A stretch of 43,571 nt of DNA, from the NCBI GenBank assembly GCA_027972325.1, contig JAPMOS010000239.1, forward strand, positions 1 through 43,571, in the 5' to 3' direction. Within the stretch, counting starts at the first letter, position 1; each line of letters begins with the position of its first letter. The stretch comes from Paratrimastix pyriformis (lineage: Eukaryota > Preaxostyla > Paratrimastigidae). This document shows positions 1-9,539 of the stretch, piece by piece. The translations under genes were made by a program, and so were the position numbers. The notes under the pieces were generated by a model, which saw only the letters and a list, made by a program, of their open reading frames with translations, had not been told where the DNA came from and ran no database searches.

Positions 1-1178
1 GGTTTTGTGTTATATCGATACCATGCTCGTCCGTATGCTAATACGTTCAAAGTACAGTTGTGAGGCAATCCTGCTGTGAAAGTCACGACTAATTTAGGGT
101 TAGAATACTCTTTTAGCACAATGGTACCATATACATTGCCGTATGATTCAATATCATCATCCTTGCTTGGTAGTCCTGAAAAGCGGGCAGTGTAGATGTT
201 CTTGTCAAATGCCTTCCGGAAATACATCATCTGTTGGAATTCTTGCGATTTAGCACTAATGGCTGTATCTGGATAGTTCTTGTTGTCGACAGAAAGGTGA
301 TATTCCGAGATATAGGCTGTTCCGGTGAATGGTGCTCCTGTCGTGTCATCAGACAGATACATCGACAAATACTCAACTTCATCGAATGGTAGGTCACATG
401 TTATTGATGTGGCACCTTGTGAAATTAGATACTTGGTTGAATCAACGAATTCATTCTGTACTGTAACCATTCCTGCTTCATCCATACTGCTTCGTAGAAT
501 TGCCTTCTTCTCATCTTCATGCATTGTCATGTAGTTAGCTACGAGTTCAACATCGAGAAAAGTGTTGGTTAATGTAGCTCCAACTGTGGAAGATGATGCT
601 ATTTCTGATATAGGGGCAATTTCTACTTCAAAATATGGATTTGCTTGTAAGATGTCGAGCCGTAGAGGGTTAAAGTCAATGAATGGATTTGGTATGTAAA
701 TCAGTCCTTCCTGTTGTTGCGATGGATCAATGTCTGTGCCCGTTGCTCCAATACGTGCGTTCTGCATCATCAGTGCTTTGCGCTCATTAATAGCACGTTG
801 GTAATATTGATATATACCTGCACTGTCCAACTTGTATATTTCACGTCCTTGGTGCTTAAACTTAAGGGATTTGATGAGCTTCATCATGTATCCACCTACG
901 TAAGTCACCGTGCCGGCTGATGCTGTGGTAGCTCCGAGTCTGATGTGTAGGTGTATGTCATTACCTGAGAGTAGCCCGCTGTATTTATTAATGTCAAACT
1001 GTGCGACACTTCCAAATGATATTTGCCGGTTAGGTTTGATTACTACCGGATCCGTTACAATCTTAGGCTTGCGTATCTTAGTGGTTTTGTCATCTGTAAA
1101 CTCATTGATTTTGATTGCATTCCTTTCGAGGTCTGAGTTCTGTGTGGTGTGCGACTTTAGAATAATTGCCGTTGCCAT
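1..1178 (-). CDS. major-capsid-like protein (N-terminal part, runs off window)
   Basis: A minus-strand frame open from an ATG at 1178 to the window edge, about 392 residues, with no stop. It starts MATAIILKSHTTQ and is rich in beta-strand-like stretches such as SGNDIHLHIRL and IKSLKFKHQGREIYKLDS, with little charge clustering. That profile, its position at the head of a virus gene cluster, and the ATPase gene immediately upstream on the same strand fit a double-jelly-roll capsid protein of the Polinton-like/virophage type. The fold assignment is inference; no short diagnostic motif exists. It could instead be another virion protein. The gap to the ATPase stop is only about 58 AT-rich bases. 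Confidence 0.5.
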   Translation of the reverse strand, partial: MATAIILKSHTTQNSDLERNAIKINEFTDDKTTKIRKPKIVTDPVVIKPNRQISFGSVAQFDINKYSGLLSGNDIHLHIRLGATTASAGTVTYVGGYMMKLIKSLKFKHQGREIYKLDSAGIYQYYQRAINERKALMMQNARIGATGTDIDPSQQQEGLIYIPNPFIDFNPLRLDILQANPYFEVEIAPISEIASSSTVGATLTNTFLDVELVANYMTMHEDEKKAILRSSMDEAGMVTVQNEFVDSTKYLISQGATSITCDLPFDEVEYLSMYLSDDTTGAPFTGTAYISEYHLSVDNKNYPDTAISAKSQEFQQMMYFRKAFDKNIYTARFSGLPSKDDDIESYGNVYGTIVLKEYSNPKLVVTFTAGLPHNCTLNVLAYGRAWYRYNTK

Positions 1179-1236
1179 AGTGTGATAATCAATATCATAC
1201 TAAGATAAAAAAATACTCAAATTATAAAAATCTTGC

Positions 1237-2310
1237 CTATTTTGTGTTTACTGCCTTCTGGTCCCAATGCTCTTCTGCCTTTTTCACCTTGGATCTGTAA
1301 TCTTCTTGAGTTTTGGAGGTATCCCAAAAGGCATTGTAAAGGTTAAGGTAATTGTCATGTAACAAAGGCTTGATCACCAAAATGTTGTGGTCTGCTGTCA
1401 CTTTCTCGAATAGTTCTAAGAAATCTGCCTTCTTCATACACGACATATAATCATGGTATATCATGTCTTTCACTGAGTCATTCTTGGTGTAATGGACGAA
1501 ACAGTAATTGGTGTTCTGCCTTGTTCTTGGTGATATACCTGTTGGTATTTGTGTCGTCAGAATGACTGAGATGTTGTATCTTCTGTGATTGCAAAACAGA
1601 CTGCCTAAAATATTACTCTGATGCAACTTGTTGTTTCCGTCTAAGATATCGTCAAATATCAATAAGACTGACTTCTTGCCTTTTGTCTTCTCTTGGAACT
1701 TGATTAGCTTCTCAATGAATAATGGTGTCTCATCATCGTCAAAGCCTCCAAAACATTGATCATCCGGAATGTTCCCTAACTCTTTCTGATATCTGTCTTT
1801 ATTGTCTTGTGCGACAGTAAATAGGTAGATCTTGTCGATCTCACTTCGTATCTGCTTTATAATGGAGAGAACTGATGTCGTTTTACCACTCTCTTTCATA
1901 CCATAATGTAGTGAAATAAAAGGCTCTTTCTTGTTTTTGAACCTATCTACAATCTCTAATGAACTGAACTTAGGCATTTTGACATTACCTACCTTGACAA
2001 TGCTTGCATCATCTTCTTTTACTTCAGGTGGAATAAAGACAACTTGTTTCTGCTCAATTTGCTCATCTTCTTCAACTTTCTGCTCTTCTACTTCCGCCTT
2101 CTTCAATTTCTTCTCTTTCTTATCTTTAGTTACCTTCTCTTTCTTCTCTTTCTTCTCTTTTGGAGGAGCACATTTATGCTTCTTAAGCCACTTCTCACTC
2201 TTATATTCTTTCCCACACTCAGGACACTTATAAACTGTAATGTCCATATCCTTATGGACATTCGAATGAATGGTTTCACCATTCTTTGCCTTAACTGAGT
2301 CAGACGACAT
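1237..2310 (-). CDS. A32/FtsK-HerA-type DNA-packaging ATPase with N-terminal zinc finger
   Basis: A 357-residue protein. Residues about 25-47 form a zinc-finger-like knuckle (YKCPECGKEY, then KKHKC). Residues about 50-90 are a highly charged K/E linker. The P-loop ATPase follows from about residue 120: Walker A GMKESGKTTS near residue 138, Walker B SVLLIFDD near residue 215, and a sensor-like SVILTTQIP about 35 residues later. These are the hallmarks of the genome-packaging ATPases of tailless dsDNA viruses (vaccinia A32 kin, Polintons, virophages), which pump DNA into the capsid. The zinc-finger front is seen in some virus homologues. It lies just upstream of the capsid-like gene on the same strand and diverges from the gene at 2377. 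The ATPase call is strong; the exact virus family is less sure. Confidence 0.85.
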   Translation of the reverse strand: MSSDSVKAKNGETIHSNVHKDMDITVYKCPECGKEYKSEKWLKKHKCAPPKEKKEKKEKVTKDKKEKKLKKAEVEEQKVEEDEQIEQKQVVFIPPEVKEDDASIVKVGNVKMPKFSSLEIVDRFKNKKEPFISLHYGMKESGKTTSVLSIIKQIRSEIDKIYLFTVAQDNKDRYQKELGNIPDDQCFGGFDDDETPLFIEKLIKFQEKTKGKKSVLLIFDDILDGNNKLHQSNILGSLFCNHRRYNISVILTTQIPTGISPRTRQNTNYCFVHYTKNDSVKDMIYHDYMSCMKKADFLELFEKVTADHNILVIKPLLHDNYLNLYNAFWDTSKTQEDYRSKVKKAEEHWDQKAVNTK

Positions 2311-2376
2311 TTTGAATTGTAACTATAATCTATATAGAAAAAATATTTTGTGTGTGAACTGTATTAGTTAACTAAT
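2311..2376. promoter_or_regulatory. divergent promoter region with TAACTATA motif
   Basis: A 66-base AT-rich gap between the divergent ATPase (minus) and acidic-protein (plus) genes. On the minus strand TATAGTTA (2320-2327) lies about 10 bases before the ATPase ATG. The same octamer precedes the minus-strand gene at 7589. A TATATAG run lies at 2331-2337. A promoter role is inferred from position and recurrence. Confidence 0.35.
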
Positions 2377-3363
2377 ATGTCTGACAGTGTATCTGAATCT
2401 GATGAGGATTTACAGTCTTTTGTCTCTTCATCGAGTGAAATATCTATACCTTATGGAGATGATGAAAATAGTGAAGATTCTCAAAGTGTCAATGATGATG
2501 CCTCAGTTGAATCAAATACTGATACTGAGGAGTCTGATGATGACTCAAAAGATGAGTCTAAAGAAAAATCGTCGGATGAACTGATTGATAATATGGACTT
2601 CCTTCTTCGTAAAGACCAACTACACAATGAAATACCTGATGGTAAAATTGTGTTTAAGACAAAGGAACAAGTCGAAACTGAACAAAAACTCATGCAACAG
2701 GCTGTAGAAGAATTCGAACAACAACAGGAACAAGCAAAACAAGCACTCAAAGCTCGTCCAAGAGCACCTCGTGCAATTCATTTCCCTAAGCCTCCAAAGA
2801 AACCTAAGAAGGCAAAGATTTCACTCAAACGTGAAAACGACATCAATGAGCTGCTCGTACTGACTAATCAACTCGGTATGGACCAAGAAAAATACAATGT
2901 GGCATTCTTCGCCGCAATGTCTGATGATGAACTGATGCAATTCAAAATTGACCTCTTTAAAGTTGTTGATGCAAAAATGGATGAATCCTTTCACAGTAGC
3001 AAACATGTAACTGAAATGCTGCTTAAGACTGCTGATATAACTGAAAAGATAATGCCTAAATACCTTCATGGTTATCGTGACTCATTGGAATGTTCTCAAG
3101 AGGAGATTCAAAAATGCCTCGATGAAATGATTAAGAATGGTGATATGGAAGGCTTATTAAAGTCTAAGATGATGCAACCTAAGTATCAATTGATGATGAT
3201 TCTCGGTGGAAACTTACTCGGACAAGTCAGTTCTAATATGAAAGCCGCTAAGTCTGTTGTCGTTAAAGCAAAAGAAACCCTCGACACTGTCCAAAAAAAC
3301 TCACCCGTGTCGCAAACTGTATTACCACGTTCGGCTACATCGGAATCGGATGTCTTCTTCTAA
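2377..3363 (+). CDS. acidic, coiled-coil virion-type protein, unrecognised
   Basis: A 328-residue open frame. Residues 1-75 are almost entirely S, D and E. Residues about 100-130 form a Q/E-rich coiled coil, and residues 125-150 are a proline/lysine linker (FPKPPKKPKKAK). The C-terminal half is helical with a GLLKSKMMQPKY stretch and a short hydrophobic segment (LMMILGGNLLG). I do not recognise a family. The acidic head plus helical body, and its place directly before a small membrane protein (12-base gap) in the same orientation, suggest a structural or scaffold-like role in the virus. That is inference from layout only. A shadow frame inside it (2387-2584) was ignored. Confidence 0.7.
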   Translation: MSDSVSESDEDLQSFVSSSSEISIPYGDDENSEDSQSVNDDASVESNTDTEESDDDSKDESKEKSSDELIDNMDFLLRKDQLHNEIPDGKIVFKTKEQVETEQKLMQQAVEEFEQQQEQAKQALKARPRAPRAIHFPKPPKKPKKAKISLKRENDINELLVLTNQLGMDQEKYNVAFFAAMSDDELMQFKIDLFKVVDAKMDESFHSSKHVTEMLLKTADITEKIMPKYLHGYRDSLECSQEEIQKCLDEMIKNGDMEGLLKSKMMQPKYQLMMILGGNLLGQVSSNMKAAKSVVVKAKETLDTVQKNSPVSQTVLPRSATSESDVFF

Positions 3364-3375
3364 TCACAACTAAGT

Positions 3376-3843
3376 ATGTCTTCTTCTCCTAATTCTTATT
3401 TGTCCTTAATTTTTTTATCCATGAATAGTATTGAATCATTCATGGCTTCTGACACTAAATCTGCAATCGACCTAAAAGACATCACCATCAAATCAATCAG
3501 TGGTGTCTCATTGTATTGGCTTATCACAAAAACTCTGTCACTGCGGAGTGATTATGCTGACTATCTAAATGTCGGGCTGGCTGGAGCTGGTGGACTTACA
3601 ATTGTGGCTCCTATTCTACAAAATCTCCTCGATGGAAGAGACCTGATGGCTGGATTATCATTCGACTCAACCATGCTAAAGAATGCTCTCGTTGATGGTG
3701 GCATGTCAATGGCTGTGTATCTGGCTCTTCGTTTTGCATTCGGTTCAAAACTTGATGTGAGTCTGCTCAATCGTTATGTAGGTGTAATTTGCTCTGTAAT
3801 TGGCGGTGACATGATTCGTCCTTACATCCTCTCTAAGCTATAA
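3376..3843 (+). CDS. small multi-pass membrane protein, unrecognised
   Basis: Up to 155 residues; the first ATG is at 3376 and a second plausible start at 3421 (MNSIESFMAS). Three hydrophobic stretches follow: ISGVSLYWLI, LAGAGGLTIVAPILQNLL, and a C-terminal VGVICSVIGG ahead of a basic end. A glycine-rich, helix-packing composition suggests an integral membrane protein. Small membrane proteins of this size are common among Polinton-like viruses and virophages, where many are minor virion proteins. No family is recognised. It follows the acidic protein closely and was probably co-transcribed with it. Confidence 0.6.
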   Translation: MSSSPNSYLSLIFLSMNSIESFMASDTKSAIDLKDITIKSISGVSLYWLITKTLSLRSDYADYLNVGLAGAGGLTIVAPILQNLLDGRDLMAGLSFDSTMLKNALVDGGMSMAVYLALRFAFGSKLDVSLLNRYVGVICSVIGGDMIRPYILSKL

Positions 3844-3907
3844 ACTTATCATCAATCAACACCTTAATCTTTTCATGTTTTTGTATTTTTCTATTGCGGT
3901 TATATAG

Positions 3908-6900
3908 ATGGAACCACAAAAGAAAGTCATCTTTACTGATAGAATCTCTCTCGCTAACACTTTTGGTTACGATAGGGTAGCTGTCGAAACTCAGAATGAA
4001 AATCCTCTCGAACTTAGATGTGATGCTGTTCTAAAGAAGGATGTGACTATTGATGGAGAAACTGTGTTAGGAAACAATCTTACAATCAATGGTGGAACTC
4101 ATACAGTCAATGGTGAAACTACATTTAATGGACTCGTCAAATTCAATAGTGATGTCATTTTGCCTTCTGCTCCTATTCCTGACATGTCAATTGGACAACT
4201 GTCTAATGTGGATGTGTCAACTGGACTTGTCGATAAACAAATACTGCTTTATGATGCTACTTCTCAATGCTGGAAGAATTCTGCTGCAAATGAATCAACC
4301 ACTGCTAAATACAACACCATCACAGAAATGACTGCCGGTAATGGCACTTCAGTTAATAATGTACTTCTGGCTTCTGGAAAAATCACCGCAACTAATGCAC
4401 AAATCACCTCTTTGACCGCCGCTGGATTGGTTCATTGTGATGCCTCTGGAAATATGTCATCATCAACTTTGATCAATTCAGATATTACTGATGGCACAAT
4501 TAATGATGCTAAACTTAACACTATTAGCACTGCTGGAAAAATAGCTAACTCTGCTACAACTGCTACTGACGTAAGTACTGCTTCCACTATTGTTCTTCGA
4601 AATGCAAGTGGTGACACTAAAGTAAACAATCTCTCTGCAAACACTGTATTGGCAAACTCTGTCAAATCAGTCACATCTGGAAACTTAGACATCCAATCAA
4701 ATGGTAACGTGAACATTGATATCGATAACGACAACAATGAAACGAGCAAAACCTTCAATGTGACTACAAATAATGGCGCCTCTACTTTATTCCAAGTGAA
4801 TGATGCTGGAAAAATAATCATTCCTACAATGGCTTCTGCTAATATAGTTCATTCTACTGCAACTGGTGAATTGGCTGTCTCTAAAATAGTATCAACTGAT
4901 ATCGTTGATGGAGCTGTGACTGATGCAAAAATAGCCTCTTTATCTATTCCAAATGCACCTTCCACAATTGTACAACGTGATGCTAATAGCAAAATATACT
5001 GTGCTACTGTTGTAGCTGATAAAGTGGCTCCAACTGGTGCAACATTAAGTGTTCCCGCTGCTATCTCATGCAATTCTATCACTTCTGGTGCTGTTACATG
5101 CACAGGAACTCTTAAGACTGCAATCAATGATGCTCAAATCCTCGGCACTGACTCATCTGGTAATGTCGTATCTGGTGCCTTTCCTCTCGCATTGACTGCT
5201 AACTCAATCACTACAAGCGGTGGCAACTTAATCATAAATAATCCAATAGCTGTCGACAACATAATTCCTCTTAATACTTCTCTCAAAATTGGTAACTTCA
5301 CTGTGAATTCAACTGATACCACATTCGAAAATGCTGATAACACTACGTTCACAATCAAGTCAAAAGGCAACATCAAATACAATAGCGATTACAATGCTAA
5401 TGACACTTCTCCAAATCATACATTCACTATTGGTACTACTGATATGCTTTCCATATATTCAAATAAACTTAAGACTGCATTTCCATTTGAATGTCCATTT
5501 ATCGGCTCTAATACCGGTTCCCTCAAAATATCAATGTATCCTTTGGTAACACCAACTGGGGCATTTATCAGTCAAGCTCTGGTGCAAATGCTGACTTCTC
5601 TGGAACTGGTGCGGCATGTGCCGGGTATGATATGAACAACGCAATTCGATTCCGTGTTTATGACAGTAATTCTACCGGATTAATCTTCGAAAACTCAAAC
5701 AATGTATGCAACTTCTCGGCAAATTCTAATACTGGTACCTTCTGGACTCGTGGACTGCTCACTGCTGGTGGTAATTTGGCAAGTCCAAAAATTAGCTCGG
5801 TGGCATCTTCTGCAAATCTCGGACTTAAAATTGGATTCAATGGAACTGTTGATAACGCCTGGGGTGCCTATATGTCTGCAACCACTTCATTTGACGGAAC
5901 TACTGCATGTGTCGGATACGATTTCTCAGGACAAGCACTTCGACTTAGGGCTTATAACAATGCTAACTGTGGTATACTATTCGAAAACAGTGACAATGTG
6001 ACTAACTTCTCTGTCAATTCAAACTCTGGCGCATTATTTGTACGGGGTATGGCTTCATTTCCTGGTGGCATTCGTCTTCCACAAAATGTGAACGGTTATC
6101 TCGTTAGTGACCTAAATGGATTCATCACGACTACAAGTAGCATTTGGCGTGCTGAAAATATCGCTGGAAAAAGTAACACTGTCGCTTCTATCACCTCAAC
6201 TGGAAATAAAATCAACATCTCTGGTGATACTGACTCTGCTTTTATACGGCTAACAACTCGAATTATGGCGTATCAATTTCTTCTGGTAGCGTGAACTGTA
6301 TGAACTTTGGAGAAACTCGTATTACTTCACCTCTCATTCGTTCTACCACTCAATCAACTGGTGATTCTCTGCAAGTGTACATCGATTCCAATGGAAAAAT
6401 GCATGTTCCTTCCTCATCTATTCGGTACAAATCAAATGTTGTCGATATGGAAGACACTTCTTACATCTACAATCTTCGTCCTGTCAATTTTATCTTTAAA
6501 GATGACCCTAAAAGCACTAAGTGTTATGGACTTATCGCTGAAGAATGCGCTCCTGTATGTCCTGATCTGGTATATTCTAAAGATAACATTGTCGAAGGTA
6601 TTAGGCAAGACAGACTACCATTTATGCTGCTCAATGAATTAAAACGTCTCAAAGTACAATGTGATTCAATCACTGCTGAAAATAGCGCTGTTACTGCTCG
6701 ATGTGATTCATTAACAATTGAAAACGCTTCACTAAAAGCACAAATAGAAACATTGAAAACTGCTGTAGCGGAAATCAGACAGATGATTTCTGTTACTTTC
6801 GAAACGACTCAACCTTCATCAATTGACAATGGTAAGATGGCATTTTATGTCGCTGATGACTCAACTCTGAAGGCAACATGGAAGATAAACAATGTACGAC

Positions 6901-6917
6901 AAGCTACCAATATTTAA
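3908..6917 (+). pseudogene. fibre-like gene region ending in a peptidase S74-type intramolecular chaperone (fossil, broken)
   Basis: About 3 kb of same-strand coding sequence starting MEPQKKVIFTDRISLANTFG. The front half is a long run of short beta repeats rich in N, T, S, G and A (for example TINGGTHTVNGETTFNG), typical of trimeric fibre shafts. The end carries an S74-type chaperone: SIRYKSNVVDME, then LRPVNFIFKDD, YGLIAEECAPVCPDLVY, followed by a coiled coil. Such domains trimerise phage and virus fibres and then cut themselves off. It would have been the host-recognition fibre. The region looks broken, with about two breaks. It lies downstream of the membrane-protein gene on the same strand. 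Confidence 0.7.
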
Positions 6918-7010
6918 GCAAAAAGAGACTTTGAATTGTCTGCTTTCTTCTTCCCTTCTTTCACTATAAGTAGCTGTTTGCATGAGGCTGAGATTCCATA
7001 ATGCTGCTTA

Positions 7011-7589
7011 TCATTCAACCCATACTTTAAGTTGGACTATCATTTTAACTGTGCTACCTGGATTGACGGCTTTTCGTAAATCCTCGTTTGTTTGTATTGT
7101 TGTGTCCTGTTTTACCTCACCATCTTCATCTTTTCGGAAGACACTCGGATACAGTGTATCTGCATATCCAACTGCTACTTTATAGTAGCTCGGAAACTTG
7201 TCATTATCACTCGTCTTGGCAAATGATTTGTATTGAAATTCATCTGGTTTGCCTTCTTCAAAAGTACCATTCACAATGCTTTCCACATTGTTTTGACAGT
7301 ACTTCTCGAGCTTGTCTATCATCTTCTTAAAGTCATCGCCTACATTCTCAACTGGTAACCTGATGGTTTTAGTGTTCTCGTAAAAGTTCACTCCATAAGG
7401 TCCTAAGTCGATTTGTGGCGTCTGAACTAAGAGGTTACTACCATTATGTTCAATGTGACACATCTTCATTGTCTTCTCTTGCTTCCTGGACGATTCAGAT
7501 AAGGCTTCAATTGACAGCTTCTTAACTGTGAAATCGTTCGGAATGATCACAACTGGCATATCAGACTCAACAGATTGCTTGCTTGACAT
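7011..7589 (-). CDS. viral ssDNA-binding-like protein (resembles the NCLDV DUF5871-type family)
   Basis: A 192-residue minus-strand protein starting MSSKQSVESDMPVVII. The central block LLVQTPQIDLGPYGVNFYE and the last block GSTVKMIVQLKVWVE follow the layout of a family common in large DNA viruses, with a QTP...PYGV core and a hydrophobic VQ...VW end, proposed to bind single-stranded DNA. In between lie a basic/aromatic FQYKSFAK region and a YKVAVGYADTLYP strand. Assignment rests on remembered motif layout, not on a search. It converges with the fibre region and has its own promoter-like TATAGTTA about 18 bases upstream. If right, it is the only replication-type gene in this block. Confidence 0.45.
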   Translation of the reverse strand: MSSKQSVESDMPVVIIPNDFTVKKLSIEALSESSRKQEKTMKMCHIEHNGSNLLVQTPQIDLGPYGVNFYENTKTIRLPVENVGDDFKKMIDKLEKYCQNNVESIVNGTFEEGKPDEFQYKSFAKTSDNDKFPSYYKVAVGYADTLYPSVFRKDEDGEVKQDTTIQTNEDLRKAVNPGSTVKMIVQLKVWVE

Positions 7590-7625
7590 TAGTGGTTATT
7601 ATATACTAACTATAGATAATAATTT
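7590..7625 (-). promoter_or_regulatory. promoter-like TATAGTTA upstream of ssDNA-binding-like gene
   Basis: TAACTATA at 7607-7614 (TATAGTTA on the coding strand) about 18 bases from the start codon, with a TATATA-like run next to it. The same octamer stands before the ATPase gene. Role inferred. Confidence 0.3.
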
Positions 7626-8119
7626 TTCTTAAAATACCTTTACTGATTCAGTGATTATAATGAGTGCGCATTCTGATGAGATATTCCTCATTATATCATC
7701 AGTTGCTCATTGAATTATCATCTTAAAACACTCAGAGCTCAAATGATGAAACGCTGTTTTTTATCTCTTTGAAATAGAAGGTAAATCTGATTGATTTCTC
7801 TTTCAATTCATGTCAAAGCTGAGTAAATTTTCGCTTTAAAGGGCTCGGTGCTGAAATCAAATTTCATATTGTTTTATCATTTTGTCATACTTTTCCATTT
7901 TCTTAGAATCAATTATTTGAGCTGATTCAATCAAAAAGAATGCATTATTTACTTAAGATTGATGCATTATTTAATGATCACTTTTGAAAAGCACTTTTGT
8001 CACAATTTTATTTTGAATGAAGAGATAAGCTGTTTCTGATTGAATTCTCTTTCGTTTGATGCTTAAGATGATTGAATTGTTTGATTTGACAAAAATGGCA
8101 AAATAATTTCTGGGACAAA
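7626..8119. other. AT-rich non-coding sequence at virus fossil end
   Basis: About 490 bases with no convincing gene. It is strongly AT-rich with repeated GCTGATTCAATC-like, TTGATGCATTATTTA-like and TCATTATATCATCA-like words, partly in inverted orientation. It leads into the tandem repeats that follow and probably belongs to the terminal region of the virus fossil. Confidence 0.5.
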
Positions 8120-8440
8120 AAATGGAAAAAAAATTGAAAATGCATGGAGAATTCGCTTTTTGCCTCGAATTTCGTTTGTAGCTCGAATGAATTGATGCTT
8201 AAATCATTCCAAGCGGATTAAAATAAAATGCTCGTTTTACTTAAAAAACATTGAGAAAAAAGATTTTGCTCTGAAGAATTCGATTTTTGCCTCAAATAAC
8301 GTTTGTAGCTCGAGAAAATTAATGCTTAAATCATTCAAAGCTGATAAAATTAAATGCTCCTTTTCAATTAAATATAATGAGAAAAAAAGATTTTGTTCTG
8401 AAGAAATCGATTTTTGCCTCAAATAACAACGCAAGCGTGA
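8120..8440. repeat. about 130-base AT-rich tandem repeats (2.5 copies)
   Basis: Three successive copies, the last partial, begin near 8127, 8251 and 8383. Each carries GATTTTTGCCTCAAATAAC or a variant, then GTTTGTAGCTCGA and TTAATGCTTAAATCATT in the complete copies. The first copy is more diverged. The array ends within about 30 bases of the switch to GC-rich DNA, so it most likely belongs to the terminal repeat of the virus fossil. Confidence 0.7.
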
Positions 8441-8469
8441 AAAATTGTGTGTGAAAATCGATTGTCTCA

Positions 8470-9340
8470 GAACTCTCCTTTTATAACTACTGGCGGAGGC
8501 ATCATGCGTTCCCAATCAATGCTGAGGAACTGTGCTGAATCAGGGGACCTTCACTCATGGCCTCCAGGGCGAGTGAGTCTGTCCCCGATGGGGCGCGAGT
8601 CCCGTGCCTCCGGGTCTCCCACGACGGGGGCTGTGTAGTAGTACTCCGGCTGTTGGGCGATGACCGGTGATACCAATTTTGAGCTCGCCCCAACTCGATG
8701 TGACGAGGGCGGGCGTCCCATGACGCTCATGCTTGCAATCGGCGCGCATGACGCACGAGCACATTGTCAATGAGAGAGTTCAAGCCGTGTGCCATGTCCA
8801 AAAAGGAAGATAACCGCATTCAGCGTAACCTGGTGGGTGCCTGGGGAAGCTCCCGCCCGCGACTTGCCACCTGGTAATGAGCCTGAACTGTCAACGGATG
8901 TGGAGCTGAAAAAATGTTGTCGGACCGTGGCCCAGGTGCTGACTTGCAGAGGCTCCTCTCCACAGTATCTGAGTGGTCTGTCACCAAGACCACGCGTCCC
9001 AGTCCGAGCAAGCAAGTCCCGCGCGCCTTGAGCAACCCATCACGCAGTTCAAACCCGGATGGGAACCCGGCGGGTTGTGCCAGAGCGATCGGAAGAGAAG
9101 CCTTCCGAGTCTGTGAGGGTGGTCAACGTGTTCTCCTCAGACTCGAGTGCGCGTTGTCCCGCGAAAGTGACCAATATATCCGGGCCAAGGGAATGCGCCA
9201 CCCGGAAGATCATCCAGAGTTTCATTCTCCTTCAGAGGCGTAATGCCCGAGAGGCGCAATGACCGAGAGATGCAATGCAGAGCCAGGTGCAGTGCCAGAG
9301 AGGCGCAATGCCCGAGGTGCGGAACTTCCCCACCCCTGGT
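8470..9340. other. GC-rich sequence without a recognisable gene
   Basis: The first stretch after the composition change. Open frames exist in all six frames, as expected by chance at high GC, and none shows a domain. At 9236-9320 short degenerate units around GAGAGGCGCAATG recur about four times. Confidence 0.5.
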
Positions 9341-9359
9341 CAGTCACACGCCGAAGGGT

Positions 9360-9470
9360 GGTGCGCGCTGCCCGCGGCGCGGTGCGTCATGTCCGCGGTG
9401 CGTCATGCCCGCGGTGCGTCATGCCCGCGGTGCGCCATGTCCGCGGTGCGCCATGCCCGACGGACCCCTG
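9360..9470. repeat. 16-base minisatellite
   Basis: At least five consecutive units of GCGGTGCGTCATGCCC or close variants, with T/C changes at two positions. Because 16 is not a multiple of three, all frames stay open through it, which explains the overlapping arginine/cysteine-rich frames here. Not coding. Confidence 0.85.
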
Positions 9471-9539
9471 GCAAATCCGTGTGGGTCCGGGGCGCGCGTT
9501 TCGGGCTGAACACAGTGACCGAAGGCAAAACTGAGTGGT

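Larger units (their letters stand above)
1..8450. mobile_element. Polinton-like / virophage-like virus fossil (partial)
   Basis: An AT-rich block of closely packed, intron-less genes in opposed clusters, ending near 8.45 kb where the base composition switches abruptly to GC-rich. The gene set (capsid-like protein, packaging ATPase, fibre with a self-cleaving chaperone domain, ssDNA-binding-like protein) is that of a small tailless dsDNA virus. The size of the block, the single packaging ATPase and the missing large replication genes favour the Polinton-like virus and virophage group over a giant virus, but this is inference because the left end lies outside the window. Terminal tandem repeats at 8.12-8.44 kb probably mark the right end. 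Most genes are open and the fibre region looks broken, about two breaks overall, so the insertion is probably young. Composition far from its neighbour also argues for recent arrival. Confidence 0.65.

Noticed and set aside
1931-2298. Plus-strand phenylalanine/leucine-rich frames that look like membrane proteins
   Set aside because: Antisense of the K/E-rich linker in the packaging ATPase.
4432-5382. Minus-strand open frames under the fibre region
   Set aside because: Shadow frames of the plus-strand fibre repeats; no virus-type motif.
1-8450. Giant-virus (Nucleocytoviricota) insertion
   Set aside because: Considered because of the ssDNA-binding-like gene, but the compact set and single ATPase next to the capsid-like gene fit a Polinton-like virus better; not excluded without the left side.
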